Shown here: in pieces, positions 10,852 through 22,216 of the stretch
Layout: each line of letters opens with the position of its first letter
How positions within the stretch are numbered: position 1 is the stretch's first letter
Assembly (NCBI GenBank): GCA_023376005.1
Contig: CM042181.1
Span: 18,025,228-18,089,227, forward strand
Source: Doryteuthis pealeii
Taxonomy: Eukaryota > Mollusca > Cephalopoda > Myopsida > Loliginidae
Direction: 5' to 3'
DNA length: 64,000 bases
Position numbers and translations under genes: made by a program
Notes under the pieces: model-generated
What the model saw: the letters and a program-made list of their open reading frames with translations, nothing else
Databases searched by the model: none
Told to the model about the DNA's origin: nothing

Positions 10852-13800
10852 AGAAAGAGAGATGCTGATAGGTAGTGTCCTGTGTCCCCCGATGCACAAA
10901 AATCTAAAAAGGGGCAGTAAAATCATATCCATGCATCCCAGTGTTTTTCTTTTTTCTTCCCTCACCATTTCAAGCTAACTGTAAATACATTTCAATATTT
11001 TCTTAGAAATGAATTACACAGGATAGGTTACATGGTAGGAGTTAGATTTAGTTGTTTCCCCAGATCATAAATAAAAACCTAAGATCTATTAAGAAACTTC
11101 AGTTGGGACCCATAAATTTTCCAAGGGACTCATTCAAAGCAAATATGTGCATCCCAGGATGCACTAAATCAAAAAATGATCAGCATCACTGCATAGTACA
11201 CATCAATATATGTACACTAAAACAAATATCATTTTTACTAGCAAAATAGAAATACGCCTCTGGGCAACGTAAAATAAATATTGCCTGAGGGGATGAGAGT
11301 TGAAAATTTAATATCAGAGAGTTTGTATCATAAGTAAAGTAAAATCATTAAATTTATTAAAGGAGTAAAAAATAAAATAGATTTATTAAAGGAGTAAAAA
11401 ATAAAAAATTTGAAATGGAAACTTAGTTCTGATAACTTTCAATATATATTAAAATAAAACAAACTATATATAGATAGATAATACCAGGTATGTATTTATT
11501 AAAACTTGTTTTAAAAAAACAATGAGGACTGTCTAACATTGCATGCTCAAATTTTGATTGTATTTATTCTATGTTATGATGATTTTAGGTAGTGTGATGT
11601 AAGCAGTGACATAGTTTTTGTTACAGACAAAAACCGGAAACGAATCTCCATTATTAATAGATTTTTGTCAAGAATATTTTTTATTAGCAAGATGAAGTTC
11701 TTGTTGCATGAAAGCCGCCTTTGGTGGCTTTTAACTTCACATCAAGTCATAATTAGTTTGTTCTCATTCCATCAACCATGACCGGTTTATAAAAGTAGAT
11801 TTATTTTTATTTGTATAGACAGGAATACTTGAAACCATATGATTGTGTATATATTATTTGTATTAGATAGGAATACTTAATACCAAATAATTGTGTATAA
11901 ATTATTTGTATTAGATAAATATGCTTGAAACCATATAACTGTGTATAAATTATTTGCTTTAGATAGGAATACTTGAAACCATACAATTAAGTAAAGACAT
12001 AGAATGTTCCGTATACTAGTATATCCATGTGTATAAATTATTGTCCTCATCTTCATTATTATCTGTACAATGTTTCGGACGATATGCCCTCCGGCCTTCT
12101 TCAGGTATTTCTTGTTGGACTCGGAACCTTCTTGTCGTAATCGGGACCCATCACGGAACTTTGAACGTAACCCTTTATTCAATCCACGGAGGTATCCTGT
12201 TCTCATTCTGATAACCATAGCTGGGGTAGGAGTTGTGTTAATTATTTTCTATGTTACTGCCGCCAGTCAGGATTGAACCCGGAATCCAGAGATAACTGTC
12301 ACTTAGAACTGTCTTAACCTAACTACCTTATCCACTGTGTCCAAGTATATTTATTTTTCTGTTTTCTGACACTTTCTTCTTTTCCTTTTCTAGAACTGTG
12401 TAAACAATTGGTGGAGCACGGTGCTGACATTCATGCAGCTGATAATAATGGGGACAGTGTGCTACACGCTGCTGCATATGGTAACAGTTTTGAATTGGTT
12501 AAATACTTTGTAGAACTAGGTGAGTATTTCTTTTTTTTTATCATCATCATACAATGTGTAATAAATACCACGTGTGATACCCTGCTCTCATCAGGGTATT
12601 GCACGTGGTATTCATATGTTATATCTCTGTGTTGTTATATTTCTATATGAATTACATAAAGTAAATCTCATGATTAGTATTAAAAATTAAAGATAAAAAA
12701 TAAAATACTTGAAACTATACAACTGTATACCAATTATTTGTATTAGATAGGAAAACTTGAAACCAGTGGCCTTGTCTGCTGACTCTCTGCTTGTCGTCTT
12801 TTTTTAACACAAAGGAGAAAATGGTTCTAGCCTAAAATGACTTAACGCATGTGGTCACTAGTTCAAGCGTGCTGACGCACGTCTGTACTGTCCAAACCCC
12901 AGTCCAAAATAACATGACGGAATTCCCATATCCGGGTTCTTGTCGGTCCTTACTGATCAAAGGGGGGCAACTCGTTAGGTTTACCTAACGATAGGTTAGT
13001 CCAGTGATTCTCAATGTGGTCCAGCTGGACCTTCTGTGGTCCACAGAACATTTCTAGTGGTCCACAGAGAGTTTGAAGCCACAAAAATGTTTTAGCCATT
13101 TCACAAAAATTTAACTAATTTAGCGCTTCTTATAATGACCCTCCCCAGTTGAAAATCTCTATTTAAGCGCATGTCGATGATTGGCGGAAAATGAATTGTC
13201 TTGTCTTACTTTAACACGTGTGCTAGCCGCTCGCAGCAACATTCAAGAAAATAGCAAAGACTTGGCACATATATCTGCCACAAGGACCAAGACTGAATAA
13301 CTCCATCAAAATCAATTATGATATCTTGTGTCAGAAACACCAAGATCAAGGTAGTCACTAGCTGAATGGACTGAAATCAATTTTAAAGGTTAAATAGACT
13401 ATTTTGACTTTTCATTAAGTATTTTAATGTGAAAATGGAACAGCTTTAAAGTAAAAGTAGGATTGGTCCATGGGAATTTTTGAATAAAAAATGGTCCATA
13501 AGCCGAAAAAGGTTGAGAAGCACTGGTCTAAAGGACTGAATAGTCCTCTTGGTACAAGGCCACCAAAATGGAGGCACAATATAACAACAATTGAAAGAAG
13601 TTTTATTTATTTTAGGAATAAGATAAGAATTAAAATGTTGTTTCTGGTGGTGTCTATTTATTTCTGTCATGTCTGTGTATATTAGTTTTTTGGGGCTCAT
13701 CTTTCTATCGAAAGAAATTGTAATTTCTTTTACATTTGGTGTGAGAAAAATGAGATGATAAAGAAAATCAAATTGACATGTTTCCCTACAAGGATGGCTG

Positions 13801-14736
13801 CTGCGGAATAAATTCTATTCTGTTTTTGAATAAAGAATGGTCCATAAGCCGAAAAAGGTTGAGAAACACTAAGTCCAAACACCAGTCTAACATCAATTTT
13901 ACTCCGTCTGTTATTTGTTTATTTGTTTATTTGTCATGGTGTGATTTTGATTTTAATTTTTCCTTTTTTTTTTTTTTTTCAGGTTGTGATATCAATAAGT
14001 CCAATAATAAAGGAGAAACTGTACTCTGGCCTGTTATTTCATCTTCAGATTACGAAGTGAGTATCTTATTATAATGGAGATTATGTGTCTGTCAGTAACT
14101 GAAACCACATCACCACTGTCACAATTCCCTTAGTTATTTATGTCACATTCTCCATGACTTTAATTTCATGTCAAGCCCTAGCACCTATATGATCGCCCCA
14201 ACCCTATTGCCCTTATGGCAAGCCCCAACCCCTTTTATCATATATGTGCTAGAAGGCGGTGGCTGAGGGTCTTCATGTCCTGGAAACGATATTAAACTCT
14301 GATGGTGAGGTTCCAGTTCTGGAGGTCTGGGGAATATGGAGCACCCCTTCATCATCATTGCTCCCAGGTCCAATCTGACCCCAAGTGGTAGTATCTGTCA
14401 GAGTCCCATCAATGGGTTAAATAAAAAAAATTGTTTCTTTAAAAAATACTTTCTACCAAACTATCGCTTATAACAAATTTTAACTTTACCCTATAAACTT
14501 CTCCCTTAAACTGATTTCCAATCCACTTAGCAACAAACAACTGCAAACAACCTATTGTCAAAATCAATTAAAATCCCTGAAAAAACGACATAGCAATAAA
14601 TTTGACCATCCCTCACAACCTTCCGCTTGTTATAAAATAACCCTGGATGGGTTGATATGCTGTTAAAATCAATCAATCAAATTTCATTTGTTTTGTATTA
14701 TTAATACTACATACTAATAACATGCAATTGTATTTA

Positions 14737-14769
<33 letters not shown>

Positions 14770-15021
14770 GGCCAGGTTAGCTCAGTCGGTAGAGCATTCG
14801 GCTAGAAACCACAAGGTTCCTAGTTCGATACCGGTCCTTGCCAACTCAGCATATGAGTAGCACAGGGATCTGTGCGGTAAAGTAAGGAGCTGATGGTAGG
14901 TGTGGCGCTCCACCTCAGATGCTAAAACAATCTCCTTGGTCTAGCGCTATTGAAAAGGGGATAGACTCCCTCGCTGACTGGCTGATACCGACTTTAGGCC
15001 GCCCCGTTGACTTTACTTACT

Positions 15022-15062
<41 letters not shown>

Positions 15063-15286
15063 TTTGTTGGTTGGTTTTGAAGGCTATCACAATGCAAGTG
15101 TAAAGTTCTAGTAATCTTCTGTAGATGGGATTTTTTATCCCGAAATATTAAGAATTGAGAATAAATCACAGGTTAACAAACAACACCACAGTTACCTTCT
15201 TTTTGCTTTACACTTGCATTGTAATAGCCTTCAAAACCAACCAACAAACCAATATAAACACAATGCTTCAAGACAATCACAAAACA

Positions 15287-15329
<43 letters not shown>

Positions 15330-16697
15330 AGAAAGGTAGACAAACACGGGATGTTATGGAAACTGGATGTTTATTGTCGACGATGCAATGTTTCAGTCTC
15401 TTAATTGAATTAAATTTAATTAGATCATCTTCAGGACTTGGATATAGTAGTTGCTTCAATGATGGACATTCTCAAAATGCTGAAAACGGAAGGTCGTCAG
15501 TAGGGAGAGGGGTGGTTGGGGGTGGTTAGTGGATTTTCTTCTCCACTAACCACCCCCAACCACCCTTCTCCCTACTAACGACCTTCCGTTTTCAGCATTT
15601 TGAGAATGTCCATCATTGAAGCAACTACTATATCCAAGTCCTGAAGATGATCTAATTAAATTTAATTTAATTAAGAGACTGAAACGTTGCATCGTCGACA
15701 ATAAACATCCAGTTTCCATAACATCCCGTGTTTGTCTACCTTTCTCTACATACTGTCGGATTAACCTCCTCACATTTCTCATATATATATATATATATAC
15801 ACACACATACACACACACAATCAAATAGTAGTTTACAGTTTTAAGAGGAAGACTAATTTGATATTGACTGTAGAAATTTGATTTTCCTAAATATTTGCAT
15901 ACTAGCAATACCTGTGGATATACCACAGTATGATAATTTGATTATTACAACATTTGATATGTTTACTTAAGAGCTATTGCTAAATAGTTCAATATGTAAA
16001 AAGTATAATAATCTTGATTTAACTCTTTCTACTAGAAGGACCTGTGGATATACCACTGTATGATAATTTAATTATTACAACTTTTAATGAATTTAGTAAA
16101 CTTAAGAGCTATTGCCAAATAGTTCAATAACCAATCCTGTTCATCTTGATTGTATTGGTGTGATATTATTTCCCTTTTTTTTTTTTTGTTGTATTGAAAA
16201 TAACAAAATATCTTTCTATTCTTTTTTAGACCACCGAGTACCTTGTGGAGCATGGTGCTTACGTCAATGCAGTTGAGAAATGTGAAAGAACAACCACTAT
16301 CCACGTTGCCATAGCAGCCCACAACACCAAAGCCGTTAAACTTCTTATTGATTCTGGTGAGACATTTTCTAAAATTCTTTCTTTTTATATATATATATAT
16401 ATATATATTTATTTAATTTGCCGAGTTTTTATAGATCAATGTTTATTATAAACAGCTACCCAGGTTTCTTGCTAGGGCGCAATCATCAGGTTGTTGAATT
16501 AGATCCCATGGTGTTTATTGAAGATCTTTTCTTAATGTCACATTCTGGACCGCAAATAACGTTGGTTGCTTTCGCGGACGCTAGTGCACTTCGGATTTAT
16601 TAAAAATTTAATTTTTTAATTTTTTCAAAAATTGCATTTTTTTGTAACAATGCCAACGAAGTTACCTCCCTTTATTCGTTAAAAATAGAAAAAAATA

Positions 16698-16739
<42 letters not shown>

Positions 16740-17028
16740 CCAAAAGTCCAGAGAAGAAATCTTCCTTACGACACAAGAGTTTTATTTAAAAAAACCTGTC
16801 GCAGTTTGAGAGCTCAATGTGTGCTCTTAAGGTTAGAGTCACAGAGCAAATATATAAGTAAAGAAATAACAAAAGACTTAGAGATTTAGCATTATAGTCT
16901 ATTTCAGGGAGCTTAGACAAAGTGTCTAACTCTCCCGACTCATCAGATGCGGGAGAGTTAGACACTTTGTCTAAGCTCCCTGAAATAGACTATAAAGCTA
17001 AATCTCTAAGTCTTTTGTTATTTCTTTA

Positions 17029-17061
<33 letters not shown>

Positions 17062-17703
17062 TTTAAAGATAATCTTTTTATTTATTTACTGATCTATTTA
17101 ATTAATTTAATATATTTTATTTTATTTCACAACTGAAAAAAAAGCTAAGTAAAATTCTTCTATTTGACCATTTTTATTTTGAATTCAAGATAGTTACAAT
17201 GTAGCAATATTCACCGGAAGTTAACCAGACAAGATTAGATATATATATATATATATAAAAATTCAAACCTATTCTCAACAGATATTACAAAAGTAAGAAA
17301 TGGATTTTATCTTCTCTAATAACTTATAGAATAATTATATTAACTTGATGCTTCAAAGTCTAATAATAGATGAGAAAAACTTTCTATCAGGGACCCCACT
17401 CTCAAAAAGTGTTATAATACTTTTGAGAGGGGTCCCTTGGAAAGGATTTTTCATTTATCCCCCTCATTTCATTCATTTTTATTTCATCCATTCATTCATT
17501 TTACCATTAATTTTTAACTATATATATTATATATATATATATATTATATATTATAAGATTTGGTAATTTGCTTGAGGCATTGTTAAGTATGTTATGATAT
17601 ATTAATATTTTGAAGGCCAGTACAATGTGTATGAAAAATAAAAACATCTTTTTGTTTTTATTTTTCATACGCATTGTACTGGCCTTCAAAATATTAATAT
17701 ATC

Positions 17704-17745
<42 letters not shown>

Positions 17746-20700
17746 GAAGGTAAAAATGGATATTGAATCCGACAATATGTAAGAAAGTTTTATAGAAAAA
17801 TAACAAGATGTTAAAAATTTTTGCTGACAGAAATCTGTTTCGACATTATGAATATGTCTTTATCAAAGCAATTGCTTTGATAAAGACCTATTCATAATGT
17901 CGAAAAAAAATTTTTTAACATCTTGTTGTTTTTCTATAAAACTTTCTTATATATATGGTGATTGCCACTTCTTCACGAAGAAGGCCATTTCTACAAGTAG
18001 TTCGGTTGTGAGCACGCAGAGGTACCACTGGTCCAAATTTGTTTTTATGTCCCTGTTACACATGAACCCCTTTTTCGGCTTCCTCTCGCATGCGACCGTA
18101 CGTGACTGAGAAGCCCAGCCCTCAACAGGCAGGCCCTGTCACACAGGTCACGTATATGGTCAGTCTTAAATTTAGGAAATGTGTCCATGCTGTCCGCTTC
18201 AGGATGGGGTGCTCGAGCTGCCTTACCTCAAATCCTTACAGCTACTAACAACCTGCCTTTCCAAAAGAATGTGTACCCAGCCCCTACTGTCCTAATTGCC
18301 CCTCCTAATCAATTCCATATTGAAACATAAAAAAGCTTCAAAATGTGTTTGATAGGTTGCCTATAGATTATGTATGGTAGTGTAGAAATTGAAAATAACA
18401 GTAATTTCTGAATTATGGAAAAATGTACAGTATAAGTGATTGACAGTATTTAACCTAATATATTATATATACAATTATATACAATACAATATACAATATT
18501 AATAATAATACAATTATATACAATATAAGTGATTAACAGTGTTAGGATAACAGAGTTATCTCCCCTTGATAAATTGACTGTTTGAAGAAGATCAACTGTG
18601 GTACATTATGTTGTTACAAAAATAATGGTCGATTTCAAATACATACATTTATTGTTGAAACATTAAGAGTAGAAATGTTAAAATTAGTCAAAATACGAGC
18701 GTTGGGCAGCTATGCATCTCTGCCATCGATCTACGAGGTCATTTATTCCGCGTTGGTAAAAAGTTATTGACTGCTTTTTTTCAAAAATACTTTCTATCTG
18801 AAAATAAATTAAATTTTATTTTTGAGCACACATTAATTATTATATATGCAAAAATTCACCTGAAATAAACAACAAATTCTATGTTAGAATGACATTTCAA
18901 AACCGAGCACTTCAATCGGCCATTATTTTTGTAACAACCTAATAGTTGATAATTTGCATTGACCAATCATCAGCACACACAGACAGAGACAGAGAGAGAG
19001 ACCTATATAAGCTCAGTGTTATGGAGGCGCGTGGTCTAATGGTTAGAGTCGTAGGAAATGGACTTGTCAACGCGAGTTCAATTCCTGGACGAAGCTGTTG
19101 GAATTTCACATGGCGCTAATACCCTTGGGAAAGGTATGAATCCAATTCTCCCTCCAGCTATGGGTAAATAGCAGGGCAGACTGGACTCTTTAACCATGGC
19201 TAGGTAACCAGTCTAGGAGAAGGAAAACTCTGAATTCAAACCTGTTAAACTCCGCTTAAAAAATTGACCTTGTGTCGCATCCTGCTCGTGCGGAGGGATT
19301 GGTAAATATATATATATAAGCTCAGTGTTTGGGACACCATGGTAGTTGACATTTGGATAGGGAAAGCTATACCAGAAAACGCTCATCTCCATTCCTCCGC
19401 TGGTGACGAAACATTCTCTCGTGCAGGGTTTCATTAGTAGCCGTACATAGCATGCTTCCAACACCATCTATGTTCATTCAAGGTTATTGTTAGGATAACA
19501 GAGTTATCTCCCCTTAATAAATTGCTTGTTTGGAGAAGATTAACTGTGGTACTAGTTGATAATTTGCATTGACCAATCAACAGCCACATTGAGGAAGGCA
19601 GTTAGAGAGAGAGCTGCTTATTTAAGCTCAGTGTTTGGAAGACCTCACAATATATCTGTTCTCAAAGACATGATCCAACAAAAGGAGATCCATGCAATAT
19701 CCTGGGTCCAGTCAATCCACCAACTGGATAATGTATCGACCAAGAGAGGTGTATGCCCAGATTCCCTCATGGAAACTTTGGAATAGGTTAACACATGAAA
19801 AGACTAAAGAGGGAGGAGATTGTTAGGATAACAGAGTTATCTCCCCTTAATAAATTGCTTGTTTGGGGAAGATTAACTGTGGTACTAGTTGATAATTTGC
19901 ATTGACCAATCAACAGCCACATTGAGGAAGGCAGTTAGAGAGAGAGAGCTGCTTATTTAATCTCCGTGTTTGGGAGAGTTGACACTTGGATAGAGGAATC
20001 TATGCCAGAAGTAACAACAATTCATTCTTCAGCCTCAAACTATTTTGGCACATTAACATTAGAGTGGGTCATTCTTATTTTAAGTAAGAAAGGCAAAACC
20101 AAGCTGTTAGGATAACTGAATTATCCCCCCTTAATAAATTGCTTGTTTGGAGAAGATCAACTGTGGTACTAGCTGATAATTTGCATTGACCAATCAACAG
20201 CCACCTTGAGGAAGGCAGTTAGAGAGAAGCTCAGTGTTTGGGAGATGAGGAACATGCGTATTAATATATAGATTATGATGATAATATTTTTCAAGTCTTT
20301 TTTTGGTCAGTTGGTTTATTGATTTTAATGGCATATCAACCAGTCTGGGGTTATGTCATGCCTAACGGTTAGGAAGTAATACATGTTGTGTATTTGTATT
20401 TATACACTTTAGTAATTGGTTTTAACAATGTGTTAGCATTATTGGGGTCATGTTATATGGTATTGATTTGTTTCATGTCTATATTCTATGGTATAATTTT
20501 ATTTCCCTCAAAAAGGAGAGAATGTCTTCTATGTGGACATTTTCAAACAGATCTTTCATATTGTTTGCCTTAAAATAACGGTCTCTGATGTGAGCAAAAT
20601 ATCTGCATTCCATGAATAAGTGTTTAACTGTCAAAGGTGTTTGACATGTTTCACACTGGGGTTGTTGTTCTTGTTTGAGTATATAGGAGTGTGTTAGTCT

Positions 20701-22164
20701 TGTGTGACCAATGCATAATCGGGACACAATGACTTGTTCCTTTCTAGACTTTCTTAAAGTTGGTCTCCAGCCTCCAAGAGGGTTTGATTAGGAAGAGTTT
20801 AGTCTTTTTTCTTTTTTTTCTGAATGTTCAATTGAACACATGGCCTAGTGGATAAAGGAGTTAGGTTAAGACAGTTCTAAGTGACAGTTATCTCTGGATT
20901 GCAGGCTCAATCCTGATCAAGGGCAGTAGTAACATAGAATAATAATTAACACAGCTTAATGCCTCTAACCCAGCTACAGTTAGCGGAATGAGAACAGGAT
21001 ACCTCTCTGGACTGAATAAAGGGTTAGGTTCTAAGTTCGTGATGGCTCCCGATTACGACAAGAAGGTTCCCGAGTCCAAAAAGAAATACCCGAAAGAAGG
21101 CTGGAGGGCATATCAGCCGAAACGTTGTACAGATGACAATGTACAGATGACAATAGTCCGAATAACACAGATAATACTTTTTTTTTTTTTTTTTCTGAAT
21201 TTTTTTCTTGTCTTTTTTTTTTTTTTTTTTTTCTGAATTTTTTCTTGTCTTTTTTTTTTTTTTTTTTTTTTCTGAATTTTTTTCTTGTCTTTTTTTTTTT
21301 TTTTTTTTTTCTGAATTTTTTTCTTGTCTTTTCAGGTTGTGGATTAAACCGAGTCAACATCAACGGACAGACCCCATTATTGATGGCCAGCGAGAAAGGA
21401 TACGATGAGATTGTAGAGATGCTTCTGGCCCAGCCTAAACTCAATAAACGCTGCCTAGGTTCCATTGCACCCCTTCACGCTGCGGTAGAGTACGGTCATT
21501 TAACAGTTGCTCAAAAACTCATCGAAGGTGGATGGAACTGTAATCAGGTAAAGTTTTAAAACGTCTTTTGGACCATATGACCTTTAGGCACCCCTTTTGT
21601 GATCTTGATTCTTGGGGACATTTTTTTCCATTTACACTGTCAAAATCTGGTTAATTGTTAACGGACGATTTCTAGAGTTTTTTTTTTTTTTAAATTATAA
21701 CCCTAACCCCTAACCCTAACCCCTAACAAACAACCGGATTTTGACGGTGTAAATGAGAAAAGTGTCCTTGTGAGTCGAGATTGCGGAAGGGGTGCCTAAA
21801 GGTCATGGTTCTATCTTTTTAGGTATTTTATGTGTCTGATATTAGTAAACCAGGTAGTAATATCTCACCTACAGAAAATACCTAGGTAGTAATATCTCAT
21901 TTACAGAAAATACCTAGGTAGTAATATCTCATTTACAGAAAATACCTAGGTAGTAATATCTCATTTACGGAAAATACCTAGGTAGTAATATCTCATTTAC
22001 GGAAAATACCAAGGTAGTAATATCTCATTTACGGAAAATACCAAGGTAGTAATATCTCATTTACGGAAAATACCAAGGTAGTAATATCTCAACTACAGAA
22101 AATACCTAGGTAGTAATATCTCTTTTTTTTTTAAATCCATTTTTTTATGACATTAATGTGTATG

Positions 22165-22216
<52 letters not shown>

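Larger units (their letters stand above)
15326..15752. repeat. Near-perfect palindrome with a hammerhead in each arm
   Basis: Arms of about 210 bp meet at about 15538. Outer ends carry the GTAGACAAACACGGGATG block and, on the right, the CATACTGTCGGATTAA motif followed by (TA)n. Lies in ASB intron 6. Confidence 0.9.
18530..20250 (+). repeat. Array of an LTR-like repeat
   Basis: Four copies of a block beginning TGTTAGGATAACAGAGTTAT and continuing to ATTTGCATTGACCAATCA start near 18540, 19489, 19819 and 20103. The first is split by the mariner at 18607-18942 and followed by a SINE B. The TGTTA start hints at LTRs, but no matching ends or target duplications were found. Confidence 0.6.
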
